A stretch of DNA of 64,000 nucleotides from JAGXQV01 sp964527565 (GTDB lineage: Bacteria > Pseudomonadota > Gammaproteobacteria > Burkholderiales > Sulfuricellaceae), in the NCBI GenBank assembly GCA_964527565.1, contig CAZGOY010000006.1, positions 48,665 through 112,664 of the forward strand. The letters run 5' to 3'. Shown here piece by piece: positions 1-8,418 of the stretch. Position 1 is the first letter of the stretch. Every line of letters begins with the position of its first letter. The position numbers were made by a program, and so were the translations under genes. A model generated the notes under the pieces. It was not told the origin of the DNA. It searched no databases and worked only from the letters and a program-made list of their open reading frames with translations.

Positions 1-136
1 TGTTTTCCACCCAGGGATTCCAGCACACCACGCACTCGTTGCGGTCGAGCACGATGACGCCGATATTGATGGCGCCCATCACTGCCGCCATCAGCTTGGC
101 TTCGACCGGATCGCTGGTATCGCTCGACGACAACAT
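1..136 (-). CDS. PAS-domain signalling protein, N-terminal fragment
   Basis: The gene runs off the left edge, so only about 45 N-terminal residues are visible. The reading frame gives an ATG-started peptide containing GVIVLDRNERVVCWNPW, the typical opening of a PAS sensor domain (beta strands A and B, with the conserved W-N). The start lies 4 nt after the stop of the upstream CheC-type gene, so the two are probably translationally coupled. The downstream output domain (histidine kinase, GGDEF or other) is outside the window, so the overall function cannot be stated. Confidence 0.7.
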   Translation of the reverse strand, partial: MLSSSDTSDPVEAKLMAAVMGAINIGVIVLDRNECVVCWNPWVEN

Positions 137-140
137 GATG

Positions 141-755
141 TTACTGCGGGATCTTGCCGATAAAGCGGTCCACGCTTTCCAGCAGACCGGCTATCGACGG
201 CACGTTCATCAGGAAGGCAACGTAACCGTGTATTTCGCGCTTTTCCATGATGAAGTCGATGTAGATGAAGAGCACGTAATCGTCGGCATCCTTGTCGTCG
301 GCATGCAGGATTTCCCGGCTTGTCCCCAGGCGGAACGTGGGCAGGGTCGAGGTGAATTTGCCGCCGACGATGTTCGCAATGGTACCGATGCAGGCGTTGA
401 GAATGATGTTGCCGATCTCGCTCATGGCCTCCTGTTCCAGTTCGGACAGTTCCTCCAGGGGAAACGCCTCGCCCACCATCATGCGCACGATCTCCAGGCT
501 GCGCTCCTCGGGAAACATCAGGATCGCCTCGGCATCGAAAGTGCCCTTGTAGGTCTGGGTCACGCCGCAAATGCGCTTTTGCTCGCCGCTGCCCAGCGAT
601 TCCGCCGCATCGCCGACGGTCATGAAGCGGAACGACGGCACCGCCAGGGTGATTTCCTCGTTGACGATGCTGCTCATGGCGGCCGCCGCGCGCCCGATGC
701 TGATGTTGAAAATCTCCACCAGCGCATCGTGCTGAATATCGGAAAGGGTAATCAT
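141..755 (-). CDS. cheC: CheC-family CheY-P phosphatase
   Basis: A 204-aa protein with the duplicated CheC/CheX/FliY signature D/S-x3-E-x2-N-x22-P. The first copy is D10, E14, N17, P40. The second is E109 (in place of D/S), E113, N116, P139. Each E/N pair is the acidic-amide pair that positions water for dephosphorylation of phospho-CheY in this family, and both sites look intact. It overlaps the upstream receiver gene by 4 bp (ATGA), so the natural substrate is probably that receiver. No chemoreceptor or flagellar gene is visible, so the output may be something other than motility. Confidence 0.85.
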   Translation of the reverse strand: MITLSDIQHDALVEIFNISIGRAAAAMSSIVNEEITLAVPSFRFMTVGDAAESLGSGEQKRICGVTQTYKGTFDAEAILMFPEERSLEIVRMMVGEAFPLEELSELEQEAMSEIGNIILNACIGTIANIVGGKFTSTLPTFRLGTSREILHADDKDADDYVLFIYIDFIMEKREIHGYVAFLMNVPSIAGLLESVDRFIGKIPQ

Positions 756-1126
756 GACTTTTTATCCAGACAGGCCAGAACCTGCGCCACACAATTTTCG
801 GTGATGGGCTTCTCGACGAAACCGATGCCCAGTTCCTGCGCCTTGCGATGCGAGCTTTCCTGAATGTTGCCGGTCAGCATGACGATGCACGCCCCCGGAC
901 ACTCCTTGACCAGGATTTCCGCCGCCGCGATGCCGCCCATGCCCGGCATATTGATATCCAGCGTGATCAGGTGCGGAATGGTGGTACGGATTTTTTCCAG
1001 CGCCTCTTCGCCGCTGGCGGCCTCTTCCATGATCCAGTGCGGGTGTTTCGCCAGGATCATCGAGCGGATCATCATCCGCGAAACGCGACTGTCGTCAACG
1101 ATCAAAACCGTTTTTGCCTCACTCAT
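752..1126 (-). CDS. CheY-like single-domain response regulator
   Basis: A stand-alone receiver domain of about 124 aa with all expected residues: the acidic pair after VLIVDD, the phospho-acceptor aspartate in LITLDINMPGMGG, the conserved Thr in VMLTGN and the Lys in VEKPIT. There is no output domain, so it must act by protein contact. The ATG at 1126 is preferred because AGGGAGG lies 12 nt upstream. An in-frame TTG at 1138 directly abuts that sequence and is a poor start. It is the first gene of a three-gene operon with the CheC-type phosphatase and the PAS protein. Confidence 0.88.
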   Translation of the reverse strand: MSEAKTVLIVDDSRVSRMMIRSMILAKHPHWIMEEAASGEEALEKIRTTIPHLITLDINMPGMGGIAAAEILVKECPGACIVMLTGNIQESSHRKAQELGIGFVEKPITENCVAQVLACLDKKS

Positions 1127-1187
1127 GACTTGCTGCAACCTCCCTGATTTTCTCGCAGAAATATAGCATGTTTGCAGCGCCGTCCGC

Positions 1188-1748
1188 CTATTCCGCCGAC
1201 CACGCGCCGCGAATTATTTTCTCCGCCCAGAACAGGCCGATCAGGGTTTTGGCATCGCTGATGCGGCCTTCACGCATCCAGGACATGGCTTGCTCCAGCG
1301 TCAGGACGGTATTGTCCAGAAACTCGTCCTCGTCGCGCTGGTGTTTGTGCTCGGTCAGGCCGCGCGCCAGATAGACCAGGATGCGTTCGTCAGAATAGCC
1401 GATGCACGGATGCAAAGTGGTCAGGTATTGCCAAGACGCGGCGGCAAAGCCGGTTTCCTCAAGCAACTCGCGCTGGCCGCAGCGCAAGGGTCCCTCGCCG
1501 ACGTCGATCTTGCCGGCGGGCAATTCATAAAACTCGCGCCGCAACGGATAGCGGAATTGCCGCACCAGCAGGATGTCGCCGTTGTCCAGCACCGGCACCA
1601 CCACCACGGCACCGGGGTGGGTGATGTATTCGCGCGTCGCCTCCTTGCCGTTGGGCAGACGCACGGCGTCTTCGCGCACATGTAGCAGGCGCCCGTCGTA
1701 AACCGCGCGGGAGGAAAGCTCGTGTTCCGTCAGGTCAGGCCCATTCAT
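1188..1748 (-). CDS. nudF: Nudix hydrolase, ADP-ribose pyrophosphatase type
   Basis: A 186-aa protein with a complete Nudix box, G-x5-E-x7-RE-L-x-EE-x-G-F, within GKIDVGEG...RELLEETGF. This loop binds Mg2+ and hydrolyses nucleoside diphosphates linked to another moiety. The N-terminal region (REYITHPGAVVVVPV) and the length match NudF/YffH-like ADP-sugar hydrolases better than short MutT proteins. The ATG at 1748 has GGGA six bases upstream. The ATG at 1754 directly abuts that sequence. It appears monocistronic, and its exact substrate cannot be read from sequence. Confidence 0.82.
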   Translation of the reverse strand: MNGPDLTEHELSSRAVYDGRLLHVREDAVRLPNGKEATREYITHPGAVVVVPVLDNGDILLVRQFRYPLRREFYELPAGKIDVGEGPLRCGQRELLEETGFAAASWQYLTTLHPCIGYSDERILVYLARGLTEHKHQRDEDEFLDNTVLTLEQAMSWMREGRISDAKTLIGLFWAEKIIRGAWSAE

Positions 1749-1769
1749 TATCATTCCCGAGTAAAACAG

Positions 1770-1798
1770 TTGACTATTGTTGAGCGATTGAGTATGGT
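1770..1798 (+). promoter_or_regulatory. sigma70-like promoter of the ABM-like small gene
   Basis: TTGACT (1770-1775) and TATGGT (1793-1798) are separated by 17 bp, pointing toward the gene at 1879. The transcript would have a leader of about 75 nt. It ends in AAAGGAG, an excellent ribosome binding site. Confidence 0.6.
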
Positions 1799-1878
1799 GT
1801 TAGCCATAGAGGGTGCAAATGACTCTATCAATGCAATCTATCCATTAGTATGTAGCGATATTCTGAAAGGAGCACATC

Positions 1879-2343
1879 ATGTCCAGCCTCATCAACGGGT
1901 TCAATTCCGACGGCATCATCACCATCAACCGCGTTCTGCTCAAGCCGGAATACAGCGTCGATGACTTGCAGGAGCGCGTCGCCATGCTATGCGAAAACGT
2001 CAAGACCTACCACTCCGGCACCGGCTTCGTCGGCGGCTTCGTCTGCCTCAACAGCGGCATGATCTCCAACGAAGGTAGCACCACCGGCCAGGCCGTGTCC
2101 AGCCCGCTCAAGGACAAGGAAGCGCTGATCATCACCTTCTGGCGCTCCTTCGCGGAGCACGAGCAATCGCATCGCAGCCCGACTTTCCAACCCCTGTTCC
2201 AGCAGGTGCTGGAACTGTGCGAAAACGGCAACGAGGAAATCGCCTACTCCATGCTGTGGTCGGGCGCGGCGTACAACCCGGAACAAGCCCAGGCAGCGAA
2301 AGCCGCCAAGGAAAAATACGCGGATTTGCGCCTGGCGTCCTAA
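1879..2343 (+). CDS. conserved hypothetical protein, ABM-like alpha/beta-barrel candidate
   Basis: A 154-aa soluble protein with no signal peptide. The ATG follows AAAGGAG with a 6-nt spacer. The central part (ALIITFWRSFAEHEQSHRSPTFQPLFQQVLELC) resembles the strand-helix pattern of antibiotic-biosynthesis-monooxygenase/EthD dimeric alpha-beta barrels, where a W-x-S-x2-x2-H-x3-SP...F segment is common. That is a pattern match only, and no catalytic residues can be assigned. The gene has its own promoter and stands alone, so context gives no function. The start of the 172-bp inverted-repeat element lies 2 bp after its stop codon. Confidence 0.7.
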   Translation: MSSLINGFNSDGIITINRVLLKPEYSVDDLQERVAMLCENVKTYHSGTGFVGGFVCLNSGMISNEGSTTGQAVSSPLKDKEALIITFWRSFAEHEQSHRSPTFQPLFQQVLELCENGNEEIAYSMLWSGAAYNPEQAQAAKAAKEKYADLRLAS

Positions 2344-2345
2344 CC

Positions 2346-2517
2346 CTACTTTGTCAGATTTCAAGACAAGTGGCGTTAGAATGTCCCTTCCCCCACGGGG
2401 GAAGGACAGGATGGGGGCGAGCAAATCATTCAACCGCTTGATTTAAAAGCCCCCACCCCAACCCTCCCCCGTTGGGGGAGGGAGCCAAAACCGTTGCAAG
2501 TCAATCTGACAAAGTAG
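2346..2517. repeat. 172-bp MITE-like element with perfect 15-bp terminal inverted repeats
   Basis: CTACTTTGTCAGATT at 2346-2360 is the exact reverse complement of 2503-2517. Between them are two GC-rich hairpins, CCTTCCCCC/GGGGGAAGG at 2386-2405 and CCCTCCCCC/GGGGGAGGG at 2462-2482. There is no open reading frame. Size, terminal inverted repeats and lack of coding capacity fit a miniature inverted-repeat element. No clear target-site duplication is visible. It fills the gap between the ABM-like gene and convergent hisG, and its hairpins could also stop transcription from both sides. Confidence 0.65.
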
Positions 2518-2531
2518 AACTAAGCCTGCGT

Positions 2532-3185
2532 TTATGCCGTCCGCGCGGCGACGGTGGCGGCGAACGTGTCCAGCACCGGCTGGATGCGTTCGCGCTTCAG
2601 CTTGAGCGCGGCCTGGTTGACGACCAGGCGCGAACTGATGGGGCACACCTCTTCCACCGCCACCAGGTTGTTGGCCCTGAGCGTGCCGCCGCTGGAAACC
2701 AGATCGACGATGACATCCGCCAGCCCGACCAACGGCGCCAGTTCCATGGAGCCGTACAGTTTGATGAGGTTGACGTGGACCCCCTTGCGGGCGAAATGCT
2801 CGCGCGCGGTTTCCACGTACTTGGTCGCCACCCGCAGGCGGGCGCCGCGCTGCACGGCGGCGGCATAGTCGAAGCCGACGGGCACCGCCACCATCATGCG
2901 GCAGCGCGCGATCTGCAAATCCAGCGGCTGATACAGCCCGGAGCCGCCGTGCTCGTCGAGCACGTCCTTGCCGGCCACGCCCAAGTCGGCGGCACCGTAT
3001 TGCACATAGGTCGGCACGTCGGAAGCGCGCACGATGATGAGCCGGATATCCGGCTGGTTGGTTTCCAGGATCAGCTTGCGCGAGGTCTCTGGATCATCCA
3101 GCGCCACAATCCCCGCCGCCGCCAGCAAGGGCGCGGTTTCCTCAAAAATACGGCCCTTGGAAAGGGCGATGGTTATGCCGTTCAA
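2532..3185 (-). CDS. hisG: ATP phosphoribosyltransferase catalytic subunit, short form
   Basis: Catalyses the first step of histidine synthesis, ATP plus PRPP to phosphoribosyl-ATP. Family hallmarks include the N-terminal ITIALSKGRIFEET, the central GAADLGVAGKDVLDE and a C-terminal VDLVSSGGTLRANNL loop for PRPP. At 217 aa it lacks the C-terminal regulatory domain of long HisG, so it should need HisZ, which is not in the window. The start is taken as the TTG at 3185, giving the usual MxxITIALSKGR beginning. A GTG at 3227 would add 14 non-conserved residues. It is not beside other his genes here. Confidence 0.9.
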   Translation of the reverse strand: MNGITIALSKGRIFEETAPLLAAAGIVALDDPETSRKLILETNQPDIRLIIVRASDVPTYVQYGAADLGVAGKDVLDEHGGSGLYQPLDLQIARCRMMVAVPVGFDYAAAVQRGARLRVATKYVETAREHFARKGVHVNLIKLYGSMELAPLVGLADVIVDLVSSGGTLRANNLVAVEEVCPISSRLVVNQAALKLKRERIQPVLDTFAATVAARTA

Positions 3186-3341
3186 TTTATTCTCGCTCAA
3201 TTTCAGTTGACCCAACCCCGCAAACACGGACGCCCCGGCAATTATCGGCGCGCGCGCCGCATTTTACCGCACTATTTTGGATGGATCATGCAGCAATGAA
3301 GATATCGCCGGATGCGCACAAATTCTCCTGCACCACGGCGT

Positions 3342-5480
3342 TCAGGGGTTGAGCAGCACGGCGGCGGCGGAGAATGGCGCCTCAGTGCCTGCGGTGATGG
3401 CCAGGTACATCACCTGCAAATCCAGGTTGGCGGTGGGCGTGAGGAAATGGAAATCGTCGATGTAGCCCTCGGCCTGGTCGTTGAGCAGGCTGCCATCGGG
3501 CCACAGGAAATTGACGTTGCGCGCGCTGCCCTGCGCTTCCCAATCCTCGAAATCCACGCTTGCGGCATCGCCGCTTGACGCGCCGTCGGCATAGATCAGC
3601 TTTTTCGGGCCGAGGAAGGGCATTCCGGAAGAAGAGATCCTTCCGGTGGAGATGGAGGGGTCACCGTAGTAAGCCTTGTAGCGCGCTGCGCCGATATGCA
3701 GAGGGAACATCGCCTGCGCGCTTTTGAAGAGCTTCGGGCAGCCGCCGCTTTCGTACTGCACGTTCCATTTCGTGCCATCCCACACTGCATAGCCGTGGTT
3801 CATGCCGTATGTCGAGCAACCGATAACCTGATCGGTGGTGAAAACCATGAAGCTGCCGACGGCACCGTCCCAGCGCCAGTCGTCGAGCGTCGGCCAGGCG
3901 AGCTTGAACTGGCGCGCATTGGTGATTTTCAGGTTGCTGCCGACGGCATCGCCTTCAACGCCGATTGCCAGGGTCGGCACGCAACCGCCGCCGCTGCTGA
4001 AATCGGCCAGCGTGCTGCAGGTGGTCGCGGAGCCGCTGTTGAAATCGCGGCCACTGTAACCGTCCTGGCTGTCCAGGTAATAGATGCGCGTTTTGCCGTC
4101 GCTGCCTTGCGCCTCGAAAAAAGCGCGCACCCTGCCGCCGAGCGTTGCCGACAAGGGCACGCCCTGTCCGGTCGCCACCGTTTGGACGGCTGCGGTCGAG
4201 CCGCTGTCCGGGCCGGTAATGCCGGCACTGCCCGCGAGACTGGTAAAGGAAAGATAGCTTGCCGGGTCGGCTGCCGAAGTGGTCAGCGAGGTGGTGGCCA
4301 CCGACAAGCCGTGCTGCCGCATGGCACCGTAATACAACTGGATGCGCTCCGCATTCGAGCCGGCTTCCGCGCCGAAACGCGTGGCGCTGATGCGGGCGTT
4401 GCCGTCCGCCACGATTTTGCTCAGGCCGGTCACGGCATTGCCGCTTCCCTGCAATTGCCAGTATTCCTCGCCGGTGCTGGCTGAAACGAATTCGGAAGCC
4501 TGCGCGTCGGTGCATGCCACATTTCCGCAAGCGGTGACCGCAACCGCATAGGCGGTTCCCGCCTTCAGCCCGGACAGTTCCGCGCTGCTTGCCGAAGCCG
4601 TCGCCGTCGCGCTGACCGCGCTCCCTCCGATGCTCTCGCTGGCGCTAATCCGGTAGTGATTGACCGTGCCCGAGGAGGGCGCGTTCCAGCTTACCGCCAG
4701 TTTGCTCGATGAATGCACGGTGCGGCTTCCCACGGTCTGCGGCGCCACGTTCGCCAGGGTGATGCCGGACGGCGCGGCAATCGTGCTGACGCCCCCGCTG
4801 CTCAGTGCGATCAATTGCGCGGTAGAGAACTGTTCCTGGGTTTGCGGCGGCAGGGTATTGCTTTGCGCGGTGAAGGTGCCGGTCAGCGGGCTGCCGCTGC
4901 CGAAGGCCAGCGAAAGGTTGCGCGCCGCCAGCAGCGAGGCGCCCCGGAAGGCCGGGTTGGCGCTGCCGCTGATGGTGCCGATGGCGATGTCGTAAGTCAG
5001 GTTGAGCGAGGTGCCGATCGTGAAGTCGAGGAGCAGGCTCGCCGCCGCGCCGCTGGCGGAAACGGTTATCAGCCCCTGGTAACGGTTGCTGCTGCCGCTT
5101 TTCTGCCACAAGCCGTCGTAGCCGCTCCCGGCATAGGTGAACAGCAGGTTACCGCTGATGCTCTGCGGAGCGCCTCCACTGGTGAGGGTGCCGGAAAAAC
5201 TGGAGCCGCTGACATTGAGCGCCAGCGTCTTGGCGCCGTTCAGCGACTGTGCGCTGACGCTGCCGCCGCTATGGGAACCGAGAAAAGCCTCGCCGCTGGC
5301 CAGCGCCGGGTCGATGCGCAGCACCAATACGCCCCCGCCCTGCGCTTCCATCAAGATAAAGTAGCCGCCCGCGCTGCTCGACCAGAGTCCGTTGAGAGAG
5401 GCCGCGCCCGCCGCGAGTGGCCCGCCCGCCAGGAGCAGCACCACGCCCAGCTTGAGGAAGGTAAGGATGCGTTGCGTCAT
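3342..5480 (-). CDS. secreted protein with a fibronectin type III domain
   Basis: A 712-aa protein with a clear Sec signal peptide (residues 1-26, cleavage near AAGAAS), so it is exported to the periplasm or outside. Residues about 30-215 are Ser/Gly/Thr-rich beta-type repeats (GLWSSSAGGYF and GLWQKSGSSNRYQG are related openings). Residues about 235-345 look like one fibronectin III domain (KLAVSWNAPSSGTVNHYRISA...LKAGTAYAVAVTAC). The C-terminal 350 residues are of unknown fold with several Cys and Trp. A strong AGGAGG site sits inside the stop region of amiC, only 11 bp upstream, so the two are co-transcribed. Surface or envelope function is inferred and not shown. Confidence 0.8.
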   Translation of the reverse strand: MTQRILTFLKLGVVLLLAGGPLAAGAASLNGLWSSSAGGYFILMEAQGGGVLVLRIDPALASGEAFLGSHSGGSVSAQSLNGAKTLALNVSGSSFSGTLTSGGAPQSISGNLLFTYAGSGYDGLWQKSGSSNRYQGLITVSASGAAASLLLDFTIGTSLNLTYDIAIGTISGSANPAFRGASLLAARNLSLAFGSGSPLTGTFTAQSNTLPPQTQEQFSTAQLIALSSGGVSTIAAPSGITLANVAPQTVGSRTVHSSSKLAVSWNAPSSGTVNHYRISASESIGGSAVSATATASASSAELSGLKAGTAYAVAVTACGNVACTDAQASEFVSASTGEEYWQLQGSGNAVTGLSKIVADGNARISATRFGAEAGSNAERIQLYYGAMRQHGLSVATTSLTTSAADPASYLSFTSLAGSAGITGPDSGSTAAVQTVATGQGVPLSATLGGRVRAFFEAQGSDGKTRIYYLDSQDGYSGRDFNSGSATTCSTLADFSSGGGCVPTLAIGVEGDAVGSNLKITNARQFKLAWPTLDDWRWDGAVGSFMVFTTDQVIGCSTYGMNHGYAVWDGTKWNVQYESGGCPKLFKSAQAMFPLHIGAARYKAYYGDPSISTGRISSSGMPFLGPKKLIYADGASSGDAASVDFEDWEAQGSARNVNFLWPDGSLLNDQAEGYIDDFHFLTPTANLDLQVMYLAITAGTEAPFSAAAVLLNP

Positions 5481-5491
5481 GGTGAAACCTC

Positions 5492-6910
5492 CTAGTCAGG
5501 GGTTGATCCCTTTTCAAACTGCGCCAGCCGGGATTTTGCCAGAGGCGGGTTCTTGGCGAAATAGCGTTTGATGCCGGTGACGATGGCGTGCGCCATCTTG
5601 TCCTGGTAATCCTCGTCCTTGAGTTTTTTCTCCTCCGCGGGATTGGAGATGAAGGCGGTTTCCACCAGGATGGAAGGAATGTCCGGGGATTTCAGCACGG
5701 CAAAGCCGGCCTGTTCGACATGGCGCTTGTGCAGGCGGTTGATGCCGCCGAGCTCGTTCAGCACCGCCTTGCCGAGCTTCAGGCTGTCGTTGATGGTGGC
5801 GGTTTGCGACAGATCCAGCAGGGTTTGCTTGAGATAGACATCCTTGACGTCGATGTTGACGCCGCCGATCAGGTCGGCATCGTTTTCCTTTTTCGCCAGC
5901 CAACGCGCGGCGGTTGACGTGGCGCCGCTTTCCGAGAGAGCGAACACTGACGAACCGGAAGCCTCCGGGGTGATGAAGGCGTCGGCGTGGATGGAAATGA
6001 ACAGGTCGGCCTTGACGTTGCGCGCCTTGAGAACCCGTTGCTGCAAGGGGATGAAGTAGTCGCCGTCGCGCACCAGCACCGCGCGCATGTTGGCCTGGCG
6101 TCCGATGTGCGCCTTGAGGCGGCGGGCGATGGCCAGCGTGACATCCTTTTCGCGGGCACCGCTCCGGCCGATGGCGCCGGGGTCCTCGCCGCCGTGTCCG
6201 GCGTCGATGGCGATGGTGACCAGGCGCGACACCACGGGTTTTTCCAGCGTCTTTTCAGGTCCGGCGGTCTTTTCCTGCGCCGGGCTTTCCGCCGCCGGAT
6301 CGCTGGCTGCGGACGGGGGCAGAAGCGGGTGCATGCCGGCCTCGGGGGCGGCAGGCGGCGGCTGCCCGCCCGCCGCCGCCTGCGCCATTTCCTTTTGTTC
6401 CAGGAAGGCCATCAGCGGGTCCGGCGGCTGCAAGGGGTAAATGTCCAGCACTAGGCGATGGCCGTAACTGGCGTAGGGCGGCAGGGTGAACACCTGCGGC
6501 TTGATCTCGCTCTTGAGGTCGAACACCAGGCGCACCACCCCCGGCTTGAAGCGTCCCGCGCGCACCGAGCGGATATAGGGATCGTCAGTCCCCACTTTCG
6601 CGGAAAGCCCCTCCAATACGGCATTCAGCTCGACGCCTTCGAGATCGAGCACCAGCCGTTCGGGATTTTTGACGGAGAAAAAATTGAATTTGACCGGCGC
6701 AGCGGATTCCAGCGTCACGCGGGTGTAGTCCGCCGCCGGCCAGACGCGCGCGGCGGCAATCGTGACAGCGGCCAGAGCGGGCTGGGCGACCAGCAGAACG
6801 GCTACGCAGAGGAGCGCCAGGACGGCGCGCAACAACCCGCCGTTCAGGGCGGTCCCGCCGCCGCGTCCCCGCTCTCCGCCTCGATGCCATAAGGCAACTG
6901 TTGCACGCAT
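5492..6910 (-). CDS. amiC: N-acetylmuramoyl-L-alanine amidase with AMIN domain
   Basis: A periplasmic peptidoglycan amidase that splits septal murein during daughter-cell separation. Order: hydrophobic export segment (residues about 26-47), AMIN domain (about 48-160), Pro/Ala-rich linker (160-225), Amidase_3 domain (230-455). Zinc ligands are visible as H239 (IDAGHGGEDPG), E254 (REKDVTLA) and H308 (ISIHADAF), with the catalytic Glu in ILVETAFISN. The annotated start overlaps tsaE by 67 bp. An internal TTG just before LLRAVLALL is an alternative that would remove the Arg-rich N-terminus. No twin-arginine motif is seen. Confidence 0.92.
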   Translation of the reverse strand: MRATVALWHRGGERGRGGGTALNGGLLRAVLALLCVAVLLVAQPALAAVTIAAARVWPAADYTRVTLESAAPVKFNFFSVKNPERLVLDLEGVELNAVLEGLSAKVGTDDPYIRSVRAGRFKPGVVRLVFDLKSEIKPQVFTLPPYASYGHRLVLDIYPLQPPDPLMAFLEQKEMAQAAAGGQPPPAAPEAGMHPLLPPSAASDPAAESPAQEKTAGPEKTLEKPVVSRLVTIAIDAGHGGEDPGAIGRSGAREKDVTLAIARRLKAHIGRQANMRAVLVRDGDYFIPLQQRVLKARNVKADLFISIHADAFITPEASGSSVFALSESGATSTAARWLAKKENDADLIGGVNIDVKDVYLKQTLLDLSQTATINDSLKLGKAVLNELGGINRLHKRHVEQAGFAVLKSPDIPSILVETAFISNPAEEKKLKDEDYQDKMAHAIVTGIKRYFAKNPPLAKSRLAQFEKGSTPD

Positions 6911-7380
6911 TGCCAGCCCTTTCCGGTTCCTGCGGTGATCCTTGCTTGCCGCCCTTCTCCGGCGGCGCGCAGGGTGATTTCAATATCCGCCGGGGGCAAC
7001 AGGCCACCCGCTTTCTCAGGCCATTCGACCAGACAGATCGAAGTTTCGTTGAAGTATTCGCGGAAGCCCGCTTCTTCCCATTCTTGCGGATCGTTGAATC
7101 GATAAAAATCAAAGTGATATAAGTATAAGCTAGAAATCACATAAATTTCAACCAGCGTGTAGGTGGGACTCTTCACGCGCCCCGCATAGCCCAGCGCCTG
7201 CACCAGTGCGCGTGCCAGCGTGGTCTTCCCCGCCCCGAGGTCGCCTTTGAGAAAAATGACCATGCCCGGTCTGAGCACGGCGGACAAAGCCGCCCCCAGT
7301 TCGGCGGTGGCCTGCTCGTCGGCAAGAAAACGCACAATTTCGGGGTGGGGCTGGTTATGATGCGGGTTATGGATTTTCAT
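6844..7380 (-). CDS. tsaE: tRNA threonylcarbamoyladenosine biosynthesis ATPase TsaE
   Basis: A 178-aa P-loop protein that works with TsaB and TsaD to form t6A37 on ANN-decoding tRNAs. The Walker A GDLGAGKTT (from residue 46), the PTYTLVE segment, YHFDFYRF and the LVEWPEK motif are all typical. The ATG at 7380 gives a normal N-terminus. An internal GTG at 7335 is also possible. The first choice overlaps the start region of the divergent queG, so the two promoters must lie inside each other's coding sequence. Downstream amiC follows, the usual tsaE-amiC pairing of proteobacteria. Confidence 0.93.
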   Translation of the reverse strand: MKIHNPHHNQPHPEIVRFLADEQATAELGAALSAVLRPGMVIFLKGDLGAGKTTLARALVQALGYAGRVKSPTYTLVEIYVISSLYLYHFDFYRFNDPQEWEEAGFREYFNETSICLVEWPEKAGGLLPPADIEITLRAAGEGRQARITAGTGKGWQCVQQLPYGIEAESGDAAAGPP

Positions 7381-8418
7381 GAGCTGGCACAAAACATCAA
7401 AATCTGGGGCAGGGAGCTGGGATTTTCGGCGCTCGGCATCACCGATACCGATCTGCGCGCCGCCGAGCCGCGTTTGCTGGCGTGGCTGGCGCAAGGCCGC
7501 CACGGCGAGATGGATTATATGGCATCTCACGGCGTGAAGCGCAGCCGTCCGGCGGAACTGCTGCCCGGCACCGTGCGCGTCATTTCGGCACGCATGGACT
7601 ATTTCCCTCAGGAAGCGCGCGACAGCCTAGCGGTGCTGGCGGACGGCGAGCGGGCGTTCATTTCGCGCTATGCCCTGGGACGCGACTACCATAAAACCCT
7701 GCGCGCGCGCCTCCAGCAACTGGCAACGCGCATCCAGCAAGCGGCGAGCTACGGCCAGGTGCGCGTCTTTACCGATAGCGCGCCGGTCATGGAAACCGAA
7801 CTGGCCACAAAATCCGGCATTGCCTGGCGCGGCAAGCACTCGCTCACCCTGACGCGGGAGGCGGGGTCGTGGTTCTTTCTCGGCGAAATCTACACCGATC
7901 TGCCGCTTCCCGTGGACGCGCCGCAACCCGGCCATTGCGGCACCTGCCGCCGCTGCGTGAACGCCTGCCCCACCGGGGCCATCGTGGCGGATTACGTGGT
8001 GGATGCGCGCCGCTGCATCTCTTACCTGACCATCGAATTGAAAGGCGCCATCCCCGAGGAACTGCGCACGCTCATCGGCAACCGCATCTACGGCTGCGAC
8101 GATTGCCAGTTGGCGTGCCCCTGGAACCGGCGCGCCGCCGCGACGCGCGAAGCCGATTTCGCGGTGCGCCACGGTCTGGATGACGCCAAGCTGATCGACC
8201 TGTTTCGCTGGGAAGAACCCGAATTCGAGGAAAAATTTGCCGGCAGCCCGCTACGCCGCATCGGGCACGAGCGCTGGCTGCGCAACCTGGCGGTGGCGCT
8301 CGGCAATGCTCCCGCCTCCCCCGCCGCCGCCCAGGCGCTGGAAGCGCGCCGCCGGCATCCGTCGGAACTGGTGCGCGAGCATGTGGCATGGGCACTGGCG
8401 CAGCAAGGCGGAATGTGA
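7357..8418 (+). CDS. queG: epoxyqueuosine reductase
   Basis: Catalyses the last step of queuosine synthesis, reducing epoxyqueuosine to queuosine in tRNA with cobalamin and two [4Fe-4S] clusters. Cluster motifs are visible as CGTCRRCVNACPTGAI and the later CDDCQLACPWN. The C-terminal part carries a HEAT-like repeat ending ELVREHVAWALAQ. The ATG at 7357 follows GGTGGGG at good spacing. The ATG at 7369 (MDFHELAQ) is an alternative closer to the E. coli alignment. The 5' end overlaps the divergent tsaE start by 12-24 bp. Confidence 0.93.
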   Translation: MMRVMDFHELAQNIKIWGRELGFSALGITDTDLRAAEPRLLAWLAQGRHGEMDYMASHGVKRSRPAELLPGTVRVISARMDYFPQEARDSLAVLADGERAFISRYALGRDYHKTLRARLQQLATRIQQAASYGQVRVFTDSAPVMETELATKSGIAWRGKHSLTLTREAGSWFFLGEIYTDLPLPVDAPQPGHCGTCRRCVNACPTGAIVADYVVDARRCISYLTIELKGAIPEELRTLIGNRIYGCDDCQLACPWNRRAAATREADFAVRHGLDDAKLIDLFRWEEPEFEEKFAGSPLRRIGHERWLRNLAVALGNAPASPAAAQALEARRRHPSELVREHVAWALAQQGGM

